From contig JARCOQ010000002.1 in the NCBI GenBank assembly GCA_029207755.1, positions 81,904,317-81,968,316 on the forward strand: a DNA stretch of 64,000 nt. The letters are read 5' to 3'. Below are positions 39,901 to 51,525 of the stretch, piece after piece. The DNA is from Chamaea fasciata (lineage: Eukaryota > Chordata > Aves > Passeriformes > Sylviidae). Each line of letters opens with the position of its first letter. Positions within the stretch are counted from its first letter, which is position 1. The position numbers were made by a program, and so were the translations under genes. A model generated the notes under the pieces. It made no database searches, was not told where the DNA came from, and saw nothing but the letters and a program-made list of their open reading frames with translations.

Positions 39901-42900
39901 AAGTACTGAATCACATGTTGAACTAGTGGGATTTTTTTTTTCCCCACTTCATGGATCTTTGTAAAATTAATTGCCAGTAGCACTGAATTGTGATATGACA
40001 AAACTCATCATGTTTCCATTTCCACAAAAACTCTCAATGTTTTTTTAAATCTTAATTCTGGAGTGTCACATCAAGAACTTTATTAAGCAGAGTAAAAGCT
40101 CCTGCAGGTGAAGATATTGCTGCCTGTTTTCCTCTGAACCACTCTGCAGAACAGGAGGGGATCAGAGTTAAATACTTGCAAGTTAAAAAACTTTCAAGTT
40201 TACTGTGTTCCAGATTTACATAGTCTGGTCTGTACTTGGATCTTTGACATTTTTTCTTCTTTAATTCCTTTTTTTCTTTTTTTAACTGAGAATTACTGAA
40301 TGGGTAGGTCAGCCAAGTTTTCTGCCTTATATTCTCGCCTTCTTTTTCGTGTTCTACTATTTTCCAGTTGGTATCAGTCCAAAGACTGGGCAGGTCTCAG
40401 AAGCCATCTGATTGTAAACTAGATGTAATTGCCTCAGTATTGTGAAAGCCTGAAATATAATAAATCCCAGATATATGTTCTTACTAGAATAACAAAGGAA
40501 ACTGTAAAAAGAGGTGAAGATGATAGAATATAGAGACACACAGTAGCAAACCTACCTCTCAAAGTTAATCACGTTTTCTCCCTTTGATTTTTATTAAGCA
40601 GAATGTCAAAGCCCTTCTTTCCTTGATTACTTTTAGATCTAAATTTCATTATAGTTGCTTGCAATTGTAAAGAAATTGATTCTGTTACAGCTGCATTTGC
40701 CTCTACCATTGTGTTCTCCATAAGTTCCCTGGTTTTAGGTGTTTTACCTGCTTCACAACACAGGAACTGTAGAATTGCAAATAAATTTTGAATGGAGAGA
40801 TATATATTACCACATCTTATTAACTTTACTCTCTGGTTTGGTTAGCATATCTTTAAAGAAGTTCATCTAAGGTTTTCAATTTAAGGCAGCCATTGCCTGT
40901 GGGCTTTACTTCACCATCAGGCACTAGCTCTTCTCTTGTCCCTCTTCCATGTGTACACATCCTGTTAAGGTGTGCCTGTAGTACTGCTGTCCTGCTGTCC
41001 TATGAAGTTTTATTCTTCTTGTTGTTAATCTCTTTGGGGTTTTTCCTCAATTTAGTAAAATAAAGACCTGTATTTTAGCAACTGAAGCTGTCATAACATC
41101 TTAGTGGAGAGTTTCGAGTTCCTTATGCTTTAGGTATATCAAATTTAATTTGATCTTTTGGTATTGGATCATATGCTTAAGAATGTTTTACAAGATCAAA
41201 CAGTCATATAGATGGGGAAGTGCTAAATATCTCAATAAAGAAGTTTCATACAAAATTTGTAGGCTGCATTCCAGAATACTCCCTTGTCTCCCAAACACTG
41301 TTATTAAAAGTTCTGTTACTCAGCCAAGATACTGAAACCCTCTGAGAAGGAAAGGAGCAATTTTAGGAGGTTTGTTAAATTGTGTTGAAGTAGTTTACAG
41401 TAGTTGTGTAGGATATTTTTAGGCAAACAATATCATTGTTTTGTTTTTTGATTGCAGTCTTTTAAACACAGCATGATAACAGTTTCTTACCTACACATAG
41501 GCTCTATTTGTAGCCTCCAAGCTGAAGATATTTGATCATCTGAAAGATAAAGGTCCAATGAAGGCTGTAGCTATTGCAAATGTTATTGGAACCTCTGTGT
41601 GTGGAACTGAAAGACTCCTTGATGCATGTGCTTCTCTTGGATTACTGGAGAAAACACCACAAGGTGATTAATTTGTCCTGCTTGCAACTGCCTGTGGTAC
41701 TGAAAGACAGGCAGGACTGGAAGAGATGCTTTTAAAGTCACAGGTTCTGACTTGATATTGTGGGTAACTTGGATTTGGGGCAGAGGGGAGTGGGTTGTTA
41801 TTCCTTTGCTTTCATTATTAATAGCTGGAATTGCTTCATGTGGGGGAAGGCTTTATGTAATGAACACATTCAAGTCTCCTTTATGGAAACTTTAGATTGT
41901 TTTTGCTCTCTGGACACAATACTGACCAAATTTCTAAGAAAAGGTTGCATGGACAGTCCCAGGGAACAGTGTAATAGCTCAGATGTGTTATCTGTACTTG
42001 AGTCACAACAGCCCCATGCAGCACTACAGGCTGGGAGAAAAGTGGCTGGAAAGCTGCCCAGTGGAAAAGGACCTGGTGTGTTCAGGAGCAGCTGAGCCTT
42101 AGCCAGTGTGTGCCCAGGTGGCCAAGAAAGCCAGTGACATCCTGGCCTGTATCAGCAGTAGTGTGGCCAGCAGGACCAGGGCAGGGATTATGCCCCCATA
42201 CTCAGCACTGGTGAGGCCACAGCTTGAATCCCATGGTCAGTTTTGAGTCCCTCATGACAAGACAGACACTGAGGTGCTGCAGCATGTCCAGAGAAGGGTA
42301 ATGGAGCTGATGAAGGGTCTGGAGTGCAATTCTGATGAGGAGTGGTTGAAGGAGCTGGGGTGTTGTTAAACCTGAAGAAAAGGAGGATCAGAAGAGACCT
42401 TATTGTTCTCTACAACTACATGTAAGGATGTTGTAGCTGAGTGGGAGATGGTCTCTTTTTACAAGTAACAGCAGGATAAGGGGAAACAGGCTCAAGGTAT
42501 ACCAGGGGAGACTTAGATTGAATATTAGGAAAAAAAATCTTGCCTGAAAGGATTGCCAAGCATTGGAGCAGGCTGCCCAGGGAAGTTGCTGAGTCACCAC
42601 CCCTGGAGGTATTTAAAAGGTATATAAATGTGGTACTTGGGAACCTGGTTAAGTGGTGGACTTAACAATGCTGGGATAAAGGTTGTACTTGATAAACCTT
42701 AGAAGGCTTCTCCATTGAAGTGATTCTATGTTTCTATGTAAAATGATTGTCAAATTCCATTTCCTGCTGCAGCAGTGCTGTCAAGTCTTCAGCAGAGGAT
42801 CAGGCTTTTAATAGGGAGAGTTCTGCAGTGTGTCCTTCCTTGTGGACAACAACTTAAATTTTAGTGCTCCTAACTAGAACAGTCCTTGAAGGTGTATGTA

Positions 42901-45900
42901 AATGAGGGAGTCAGTATTAGGATTAACATTTTTCAGTCCACACTATGTAGTTCTAAGTTTCCATGTGCATCATTTACATAGTAAGACTTTAAATGGTTAG
43001 GTGTGAAGAAAAGAAAATAAAGGAGTCTTTTAACTCTGTTAGAGGACACGACAAATGAAAAAGACCTAAAGATAAAACCTAATGGACAAAGTTTGAATTC
43101 AGGGAAGAAGCAGCCATAATCTAAATAAACATACAGTCAAGAATGATGAACTTCTAATACTGTCCCTTGAATATTAGGTATCTAACTGAGGTACTGTGGT
43201 TTAAAATATATATTAAAAAAAAATCAGTGTGTCTGTATTTCCCAGCATATAAATTCTTTTCTGAAACTAATTACTTGCTCTTTTAAGAATGACAGTTCTT
43301 TCAGAATTAATTACTTTTTGTGCAAAATTTTTAGTAATAGATCATAAGATCAGGATTTACAAGTTATTTATGCAGGGAAACATGCCTTCAGATTTTAAAC
43401 AACAGTTGCAAAGTACTGAAACAAAGCTGGTTACAACTGTGTTCTTCCCATAAGGTTACAGTAATACAGACTCAGCAAACACCTTCCTGACCTCAGATGG
43501 TAAATACTCACTTCATGGCTACATTATCCATTCTAATGATCACCTTTGGCCTCTCTTCACAAACTTGGAGTCTGCTGTCAAAGAAGGGAGCAGGCAGAAT
43601 CATCGAGCCTTTGGAAAGAAATCAGATGATCTATTTAAGGTAATGTAAATGCTTATTAGTATCAAAACCAGCTGTGGGGAGCTCAGAACTGATCTAGGGG
43701 CAAATGGAGACTGAGCTATCTGAAGAAAATGTGTCAGTCTCTGAAAAGGTAGAAACACAATGCAGGTAGAAACTCACCGGTCCCAGGCTTCAGTTCCCTT
43801 CAACTTTAGACTGTGAAGTAGTGGACCAATCATAGAATATATTGGGAAGTTTGAGTACTGATAAAAATTCTCCAGATGAAGTGTTTCCTATCCCACTGAC
43901 ACACTCTTAGAACAACTTCTGGGCCTGTTTAATTTTCATTTGTGTCCTTTTTTATAACACCAGATAGTACCTTACCACACGTTTACTCTGTCTATATTGG
44001 ATGTCAGTCAGCCGATACTGATGTGGATCCAGTTTAGGCTGTGCTGTGTAGTCCAAGCTGGTTTGTGTTGATGCAGTGGAGAAGGGATCTGATCTCCTTT
44101 GTGAAGTTTTGTAATTTTGTACAAGCTTCAAGCTGATATCTGTTAGTGATAAAATTTTAATCCTTCTGCCACCTGTTTCAATCTGTGGCATTCCCTTCCC
44201 AATGCTAGCCCAGATGGATCAGACTGGAGAATCACTTAGGGTTGTTACTGGCCTAACTTGTCAGTTATCCACGTGGTGAAGCAGGTTGAGAGCCATAAAT
44301 ATTTGTGCCTGTGTAAGCAGAGAGCTGGTAGTGTGAGCAGGAGAATATGTCTTTGATAGCACTGCTGGCTTGAATTGTACTTCAGACTACATCCTGATGT
44401 CCTTAATTTGTATTAAACTTCAGGATGGTGATGAAGGCCATCTCCTGAAGGAGATGTCTACATCCCCTTATGTATAGTCAATGTAACGAAATAAAGTTCT
44501 GGAGATTTTAAAGCTCTGCTAGCCTCATGTTAGTACCTGAATAACTGCAGGACAGAAAGGCCATTGGAAATCATTCAGAGGGTCTTTAAAGGGAGTTAAG
44601 ATACTTTGCTTTAGGATAACTGTTGCAGTAGATGCCTAAATTTATATACAAATTAAGTGGTTTAATGTTGGTGAACTGGAGTTAATCCTTTGTTAAACAC
44701 ATCTGGGTTATCAACTTTGCTTGGGTGATGCTCGTGTCCAGTTTGGACCTGGGCTCCATATGTGTACAGGATGGCATGTCTGAGCAGAAGCTATGGGCTG
44801 CCTGTGACACTATGTACACCACAGCCTGGACATACTTCCACTTCATGGTAGTTGCAAAGCCAGCCATAAACGGTGAAATCTGTATAAAAGTGAAACATAA
44901 AGGGATTTGTGTGTATGTGTCCTTGAAAAGGTAAAGGCGTGAGGTTCTGCAAAAAAACCTGAATGATCTTTCCAATTTATGGTATGGTCCAATTATCTGG
45001 TTATTTACCCTTCATGGCAGAAGTGAAATGAAAGCAATTTGTGATGATATCAAGAAGGAGCACTAGAATTTTTCTTTTAGTCTCCTGAATCTGTCCTTTC
45101 AAGATGTCTGTGTGATCAGAATTCTTGAGGGGATGCAAAAATCTGCTTATCACTACAGCAAAGGATTTGGATAAGCAGATAGTCAGTGGCGCTTTTAATG
45201 GACCTTTTCATCTTGGGAATTCTGATGTTCACTACATTCACCTTCTGCCTTGGTTGTACATAGTTTTAATTAACTGATGAAAATAACCTTTAATTACACT
45301 GCTTCTCCCCCTTTTTAGGACTATTATCACAGCCAGGAGGTAAAGCAACGTTTTATGGCTGCCATGCACAGTATTGCTCACCTGACAGCAAGAGATGTGG
45401 CTACAGCGTTTGATCTTTCACAGTTTAAATCTGCTTGTGATTTAGGAGGTATTGCTTGTAATTGAACTTGTATACAAATTAAAGGGAAAAGCTTGATTTC
45501 AGTTCAGCATTTTATTACTTAAAAGACATTTTAAATGTATATTTATTAAAAAATATAAAATGTATATTTCTTTACTAGAACTGCAGTAATATTATCTACT
45601 GTTATTTTTCTGATATTGGAATGTCAGGATAAAAGAACCGTGCAGCTAATTGGAAACAGAGTTACCTAAATGGTGTATTAATAGTTTAAGATAAGTGAAT
45701 ATTTGTTTCAATCAGTTACACAGTTCAAGGTAGAAAAGAAGATAGTGGCTCAGGTGATAACAGCATTGGGCTGGGAGTGCCATTTTCAGCAGTGTTGTTG
45801 CTCTCCTTAGGCACACCCAAGATTTTCAAAAGTAATGAAAGTAGTCAACCACCACTGCTGGGGTATCAAACTTGAAACACTGCACTGTTAAAACAAAAGT

Positions 45901-48900
45901 TTTGATTCTTTTCCGATGAGTTTGTTTTGTGTATTTTTGTAGTTATTAATATCTAAGATGTCCACCAAAAAGTTGGAGACCAATGATATACCTGGGGAAA
46001 CTCTGCTTTTTAGTATTTCTTTTTTTTTACCCTGTGCTTGGGGCTGCACAGAGGAAGTGTTTTTACATAGGGAAAGATCCACTGAAGAGGAGGAATACCT
46101 TATTTAGTACCTGGGGAGGTGGACAGCATCTCAGAGGAATTAACCCAATACTGGTACTGGTACAACTGTTGGTACTTGTGCAGAGACTCCAAAACTTCAC
46201 AGTCTTTACTATGCTGGCGAGTGTTTGTTAAATTTCATGTATCAGTGCTTTGTAAATGCTAAACTGTTAGAGGTGGTCTTCTTCAACAAATAGAAGTCTT
46301 TGCCTTTTCATTTACATTTTGATACTCCCAAAAAAAACCCTGAGGTACTGATATCAAAGGTCACATTTGCAATTCTGTGTCAGTAAGGAGTCATGCCTGC
46401 ATTCCACAAGCTTTAAAACCTTGCTGTATCAACCAGGAAGTCCTGTTACCCATTTTAGTTGTTGAGCTATCTACCTCTGGTTCTGATTGGATGTCTCTAT
46501 TTTAATGTTATATACAGCCTTGTCTTTAAAAATGTTTGCAAATTCTGGGACAAAATACTTGATTTAACTTCTTTAAACTTTTCACAGGTTGCACTGGAGC
46601 CCTGGCTCATGAATTGGTACAAGTATACCCAAATCTCAAGGTCACAGTGTTTGACCTTCCGGAAGTCATTGCAAACATCTCTTACTTCCAGCCTTCAGGA
46701 CAGCACACTGCTGCAGTGACATTTGTATCAGGTAAATGTAGCACATGATCTTTTGTCTGATTTCTGTTATCCTTGAGCCCAGAACAGGCTCTTTTGCTGC
46801 TGCTCCAACCCCAACATATCTTAGTACAAGGCAATGTAGCTTCACTCCTGCTAAATGAGGGTGTGGTATTTTTTAAGATTGTGGGGAAAAAAATGTTTGG
46901 AGAATGTGGCTGAATTGGTATGAATTAGTAATTTTTTGAATGCCACTGGAAGCAGAGGCCGCATGTGCGTGTCTGAGATGTTTCATTTCTAGACAAGATC
47001 AACATGATGACTACAAAGAACTTTGCCTCCTTTCTTGCTGTAGGTTTTTGCTCTCCCTTTTTTTGTTAGAGAATTCTTGCCTGTGATCTGCTCTTTAACT
47101 ACACTTTTGTTATCTGCAAATCAGGGCACACCTGTACCTGTTCATTCTTGTTAGTTCCACACTCTGCTGAAGCGTTCCTTGTTTTTGTAGTATGTACTCT
47201 GTGGTTTCTGTAGGAATGTACTAACTGTTTTCCAACAGGTGACTTCTTCAAGGATAATCTTCCAGAAGCAGAGCTTTACATCCTTTCACGTGTTCTTCAT
47301 GACTGGCCTGATGAAAAGATACATGTGCTGTTAAGCAAGATATCAGCTGTTTGCAGACCAGGTATGTTTTTTTCATCTTGTGAGTTTAAAGGTGCATGTT
47401 AATGTACCTTCAGTGAGCACTGACTAATGCTTTTCTAATGTGAGCTTACAATATTTTTTGTTCAATCATAGTAGCCTTTGCTTGAAGGTCTAGGCTTGCA
47501 TTATGACAGTACCTACTAAGAAAAGAAGGAAACAAAGCTGCGAATAAAATTATATATAATAAGCTTTTACTATACTTGCAGGCTTCACATACAACTGTAT
47601 CATATCCCCAGTCTCTGTCATGTCCAGTATTTCTAAGCCCTGTATCATCATCATCAATTAAGCATGTGCTTATTTCTATACATAAAATTAACCTAGCTAA
47701 AGTTTCTTTGGGTTAATCAAGAAGTAGCAGTTTGTTTTGCTATCTCAGTAGTGTCCAGAGTATGGTAAACTGGCTGAAGTTCAGTGCTACTTTATGCACA
47801 CATACCATGAGAAATACACAGCCTCTTGGACTTTCTACTACATTTAAATCATTGGATCATCAGAGTATCCCAAGGTGGAAGTGAGCCCTAAGGATCATTA
47901 AGTTGAACTCCTGCTTCTTGAAGGACCAACTCAAACTAGTTTGTACAACTAAGAATGTCATCCAGATGGTCCTTGAACTCTGGCAGGTTTGGTGCTGTGA
48001 CCACCTCTCTGGGGAGCCTGTTCCAGTGCCTACCACCCTCTGGGTGAAGAACCTTTTCCAAATGTCCAGTCTGAACTTTCCCTGATGCTTCATTCCATTT
48101 CCTTGTGTTCTGTCACTGGTTCACCAGAGAGAGGAAATCAGCACCTTACCCTCTACTGCTCCCTTTGAGGAAGCTGTACATGATGATGAACCTCAGCTTT
48201 CTGTTCTCCAGTCTGAACAGATCTGGGGACCTCAGCTGCACCTCATGAATCTTGCCCTCACGGCCCTTCACCATCTTGGTCACATATACTGAGGCACCCA
48301 AAACTGCACACAGAATCATAGAATATGCTGGGTTGAAAGGGGCCCATCAGGGTCCTCAAGTCCAACCTCTAGCCCTTTTGCAGGACACCCCAAGGGTCAC
48401 ACCATGTGCCTGACCACATTGTCCAAAACACCCCTTGAACTCAGACTTGGTGCTGTGATCACTTCCCTGGGGAACCTGTTCCAGTGCCCAGCCAAGTTCC
48501 TGATAACCAAACTAAACCTCCCCTGACCCAGCTTCATGCTATTTCCTTGAGTATTGCTACTCGTCACAAGAGTGAAGACATCAGTACTTGCACCTCCATT
48601 ACCCCTCCTGAGGATGTTGAAGACCACAATGAGGTCTTCCCTCAGTCTCCTCCAGGCTCAACAAACCAAGTGACCTCAGCTGCTCCTTACAAGGCTTCCC
48701 CTTGAGACCCTTCACCTTCTTTGTGACCCTCCTTTGGATGGTCTCTAATAGCCTAATAATATATTTATACTGTAGTCCCAAAACTGCACACAGTACTCAA
48801 GGCAAGGCTGTACCAGCACAGAGTAGAGTGAGACAATCATCTGTGTAGTGATTTGCTATCCTGTGCTTGATGTACCCGAGAACACAGTTGTCCCTGTGGA

Positions 48901-49624
48901 CTGCCAGGGCATGCTGCTGACTCATATTCAGGCAATATTAAAGATCAAAGAAGAGAAAAAATTGGAAAAGCCTGACCGCTAAGATCATCTGATTCCTGTG
49001 TGAAGTTTGTTTCAGAGGAGAGGATGCAAAATAAGACCTAGCCCATAAGCTCTAACCCTGATTATAAATTATGAAAGAAAATTTTGGGTCACTGTCTTAA
49101 TCTTATGCAAAGTTTGGGTTATGACAGATGCTTACAGGAGTTGTTTGGTTCAAATGAAAGCAAGACTGAGTTTAAGAGCATAGTCAGGAAGTGGTCTGAA
49201 CTGGAGACAATGCCTCAAACTCTCCCTTCTTTTTAACAATTAAATGGTTGCTTCCAGGAAGAGATCACTGAAAGTAAACTTCTTTCACTGATTTCCACTG
49301 AAGACAATTAAAAAATCAGTCTGAAAGGATGTCTCTGAAAAAACACTTTTAAATTAGAGATAAAAATAGTGACATGGAACCACTTTTCGTTGTTTTGGAA
49401 ATGCAGGAAGTGCCTTGCTAGTGGCAGAAACTGTGCTTGATGAACAGAAGACACACCCTCCTGTAGCTGTGTTACAATCCCTCAGCATGACTGAAGGCAA
49501 GCAGAGAAGCGGCTCAGAATATACACAGCTACTGGAGAAATACGGATTCGCAGATGTACAAATTAAGATCACAGGGAACTTATTAGATGCTGTTCTGTGC
49601 TTCAAAAAGAGTCTGTCACTGTAG
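27876..49624 (+). CDS. ASMTL: ASMTL: Maf pyrophosphatase / O-methyltransferase-like fusion, 13 exons
   Basis: Joining 27876-27968, 28987-29118, 30840-30887, 31517-31581, 32570-32631, 34605-34713, 38227-38653, 41501-41663, 43455-43639, 45319-45448, 46588-46731, 47239-47361 and 49407-49624 gives one 632-residue frame with GT-AG introns throughout; human ASMTL is about 621. Residues 14-213 are a Maf domain: [11 protein letters not shown] (18-28), GADT (86-89, acidic active-site Asp88), EKP (99-101) and AGGYGIQ (173-179). Maf proteins hydrolyse (d)NTPs, favouring pyrimidine and modified nucleotides, to NMP and PPi. A Ser-rich linker (about 214-296) leads to an ASMT/HIOMT-like half: winged-helix dimerisation region (about 298-370), SAM motif DLGGCTG (469-475), VFDLPEV, GDFFKD and LHDWPDEK (His540-Asp541). 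Methyltransferase activity is not established for this family. Start: GCCGCCATGG Kozak in a CpG island. An alternative last exon lies at 52476-52690. Confidence 0.95.
28987..29118 (+). CDS. ASMTL: ASMTL exon 2
   Basis: Residues 32-75, starting G-L-R-F-E after ttacag and ending R-M-H-V before GTAAGT. Phase 0 at both ends; Maf domain. Confidence 0.95.
30840..30887 (+). CDS. ASMTL: ASMTL exon 3 (48-nt microexon-like)
   Basis: Residues 76-91, [16 protein letters not shown], between tttgcag and GTAAGA. It contains the catalytic-site Asp88 of Maf. Its size (16 codons) means skipping would keep frame but remove the active-site acid. Confidence 0.95.
31517..31581 (+). CDS. ASMTL: ASMTL exon 4
   Basis: Residues 92-112 plus two bases of Arg113, containing [14 protein letters not shown]. 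The donor that keeps frame is GTCTGT at 31582, which is weak; a stronger GTAAGA lies 14 nt downstream. Confidence 0.92.
32570..32631 (+). CDS. ASMTL: ASMTL exon 5
   Basis: Completes Arg113 and encodes 114-133 ([14 protein letters not shown] segment of Maf) plus one base of Asp134. Acceptor ctgacag, donor GTATGC. Confidence 0.94.
34605..34713 (+). CDS. ASMTL: ASMTL exon 6
   Basis: Completes Asp134, encodes residues to Pro169 and begins Met170. Contains [20 protein letters not shown], typical of Maf family members. Acceptor ttctgtag, donor GTAAGT. Confidence 0.95.
38227..38653 (+). CDS. ASMTL: ASMTL exon 7 (end of Maf domain and linker)
   Basis: Completes Met170 and encodes 171-312. [11 protein letters not shown] and GFPLNHFC finish the Maf domain. 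The rest is a Ser/Asp/Glu-rich, probably disordered linker (SDGESESS is a CK2-like acidic serine cluster) ending at the first helix of the methyltransferase half. Donor GTAAGG. Confidence 0.94.
41501..41663 (+). CDS. ASMTL: ASMTL exon 8
   Basis: Residues 313-366 ([16 protein letters not shown] onward), the winged-helix dimerisation part of the HIOMT-like half, plus one base of Gly367. Confidence 0.94.
41999..42740 (+). mobile_element. CR1 LINE 3' portion in ASMTL intron 8
   Basis: About 740 bp, sense to the gene. Blocks in order include cagccccatgcagcactaca, gaaagccagtgacatcctgg, gcatgtccagagaagggtaa, gaggtatttaaaagg and the octamer tail gtgattctatgtttctatg. It contains several stops and frame breaks. 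Confidence 0.92.
43455..43639 (+). CDS. ASMTL: ASMTL exon 9
   Basis: Completes Gly367 and encodes 368-428, including [14 protein letters not shown] and [16 protein letters not shown], characteristic of ASMT-like proteins. Acceptor cccataag is short on pyrimidines. Confidence 0.93.
45319..45448 (+). CDS. ASMTL: ASMTL exon 10
   Basis: Residues 429-471 plus one base of Gly472. Ends in SACDLG, the first half of the SAM-binding glycine motif. Confidence 0.94.
46588..46731 (+). CDS. ASMTL: ASMTL exon 11
   Basis: Completes Gly472 and encodes 473-519, continuing the SAM motif ([11 protein letters not shown]) through VFDLPEV. Cys473 replaces the usual Gly of this motif; I recall the same Cys in mammalian ASMTL. 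Confidence 0.94.
47239..47361 (+). CDS. ASMTL: ASMTL exon 12
   Basis: Completes Gly520 and encodes 521-560 ([20 protein letters not shown] then DWPDEK) plus one base of Gly561. Its phase-1 end must join a phase-matched last exon; two such exons exist downstream. Confidence 0.94.
47840..48310 (-). mobile_element. CR1 LINE copy 1 of an adjacent pair, ASMTL intron 12
   Basis: Reverse-oriented CR1 with a degraded octamer tail (aatcattggatcatcagagt), then ctctctggggagcctgttcc and later CR1 blocks. It stops at cccaaaactgcacacag, where the next CR1 begins. Confidence 0.88.
48314..48935 (-). mobile_element. CR1 LINE copy 2 of an adjacent pair, ASMTL intron 12
   Basis: Starts with aatcatagaatatgctgggt and runs through ttccctggggaacctgttcc, then past a second copy of cccaaaactgcacacag (48777-48793) to the ccagggcatgctgctgactc block. 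Same orientation as its neighbour, and either nested in it or tandem to it. Confidence 0.9.
49407..49624 (+). CDS. ASMTL: ASMTL terminal exon, proximal copy (13a)
   Basis: After ggaaatgcag this exon completes Gly561 and encodes 71 further residues to a TAG stop. It aligns with the ASMT-family C-terminus ([10 protein letters not shown] ... [13 protein letters not shown] ... [11 protein letters not shown]). Compared with the distal copy it lacks three residues (LVQ) and reads GKQR where the family has GKER. Its own poly(A) signal candidate follows at 50393. Confidence 0.85.
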
Positions 49625-50420
49625 TGTGCCCAAAAGCAATCTAGGATGCTGAATTTTCACCCCCTTAAGCAATATATCCATCATCAACCAGCTCGTATTG
49701 GCAGTTGATGATCATTTGGGCCCTTTGTCTGAAACATAGTTATTGACAGGCCTTGGATACAAGTTGCAGCTTCTGCCAGAGTGAATTCTGTGCATTTTAA
49801 AAATTGTCTGGGGCAGGCTGAAACTCCTGCACGTGAAATATCTTAATGTCCAGTTCTTCTGCAGAGTGTATTAAGCTTAGACTTGGCATAGCTGTGTATA
49901 GCATGTCAAGTTAAACCTGCAAGCTTGTACTGAGCTACATGAATGGCTTAGTTTTCCTGGACCTTGAAATTAAAGAGAATTCTCCCTCTGCAGTGTATTC
50001 AGTGGTTACTACTAATTTTTATCAGATATTAAAAATTAATATTGTACCATCTGCCTGAATTTGGGGATGTTAGTCCTCTTTTTCACTGCTGTGTGGGACT
50101 CAAAAACATCTCATATATAGTCTTTTTAAGCACTTTTTCTACAAGCAAAAGTGAAAACAGAACAAACCTCAATCATGTTCTTGAAACAGCTGTAACGTCA
50201 CAGAGGAACTTCAGTCTCTGGCCTCCAGCCACAATATGTACTTGCACAGGTGGCAGCTGAGAGCTGTTCATATTGCTTACTATCACTTTAGGGGTTTTCT
50301 GAATATGGTTGAATAGCCATATATGCTTTCTGTCTCATTAATTGAGATGAGTTTTAGGATTCATGCATAAAACCTTGTATGAAAATTTAAAAAATAAAGT
50401 TTCTTCGTGCTTCAGTCTTT
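49625..50420 (+). other. ASMTL: Candidate 3' UTR for the proximal ASMTL end
   Basis: Sequence after the 13a stop up to AATAAA at 50393-50398, followed by a GT-rich stretch (ttcttcgtgcttcag and beyond) typical of a cleavage region. Confidence 0.6.
50393..50398 (+). terminator. ASMTL: Candidate poly(A) signal for the proximal ASMTL end
   Basis: AATAAA about 770 nt after the exon 13a stop, with GT/T-rich sequence just downstream. Confidence 0.6.
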
Positions 50421-51349
50421 AATTGGGGAAGTGCGTGCTTTATCCAGTCTCTTGAAGTAATTTGTCACTAATGTTTCCTCTCCTAATGTTTATTTCTTTC
50501 CTGATACTTCATTGATATTTATTTTTTCCTTTTAAAGTGTAGTGGAAGTATCTCTGGAGATTAAAGTTACACTTTCAAACTAGCTTTTTTCACTGTCGGT
50601 TGTGAGCTTCTTGCCTGTCACTCGTACAGCAATAGTCCCAATAAACCAGTGTGCAAGAGGCCATGCCAATACTGAATCACCAACCTCAGTAAATTAGAGA
50701 GGGTTAATGAGGAAGGTTAAGAGTTGCAGCTGCCTGGATGTTACTTAATCAGGAGTTACTTTGCTCCTTGACCAATGGGCAAAGAAAACGTGTCGCAGTG
50801 GCTCATCAGGAGAAACAGGCTTCCTACAAAACATTTCAGGTGCACAAAATCAGGGAAATATCAGACTCTACCACACTGGCGTTTTTAATTCTTCACAACG
50901 TTTCCATGAATGGAATTTTGACTGATCTCATCCATATAGGCTTTTAAAATAGATAAAGCCAAATATTCAACAAATGAAAAAATGTAAGATTATTCTTTTC
51001 CAAATTGACATGAAGCTTGCTCTTAGCTTAACGGGTCTGTATGTTGAGAGAGACTCGTTCTGACACTCAGATGTGTCTCATCTCATAGTTAGTCATGAAG
51101 TTCATAATGCTGTTCCTTAAGCTGCTCTAAGCTATTTGAATCAGAAGCAATCAAATCCTGAAGTTGGCACACCTGTGTAACTGTTAAAACTGTGCCTCTG
51201 AGCACTATGTCTCTGTAAAATTTGAATAGAGTATGTTTGGCTACCACCCAGCCTTCATCTACTCTGTGATTAAGGCACAACAGTAAGCATTAGTCCCTTG
51301 AGCATGGTGTCTATGGTCATGTACCACAGCTTTGCTCTCCAAGCATAAT

Positions 51350-51525
51350 TAAGTGTTGGAGCAGGTAGTCCAGGGAGGTTGTGGAATCTCTGTCCTTGGA
51401 GTCTTCCATGTGTGAAGCCAGCCCTGAAGAAGCTGAAGTGATTGCAGAGCTGCCCTGCTCTGAGTGGGAGACTGGACTAGACATCTCATGCAGTCTGTTT
51501 CAGACTCAACTGTTCTACAATCGAT
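51350..51525 (+). mobile_element. CR1 LINE 3' fragment between the two ASMTL terminal exons
   Basis: Contains gtccagggaggttgtggaat followed by ctctgtccttgga, and ends near gactggactagacatctcat followed by a degraded tail (caactgttctacaat). Old and short. Confidence 0.75.

Noticed and set aside
48397..48781. ORFs of 60-76 codons in ASMTL intron 12
   Set aside because: They are parts of reverse-oriented CR1 sequence.
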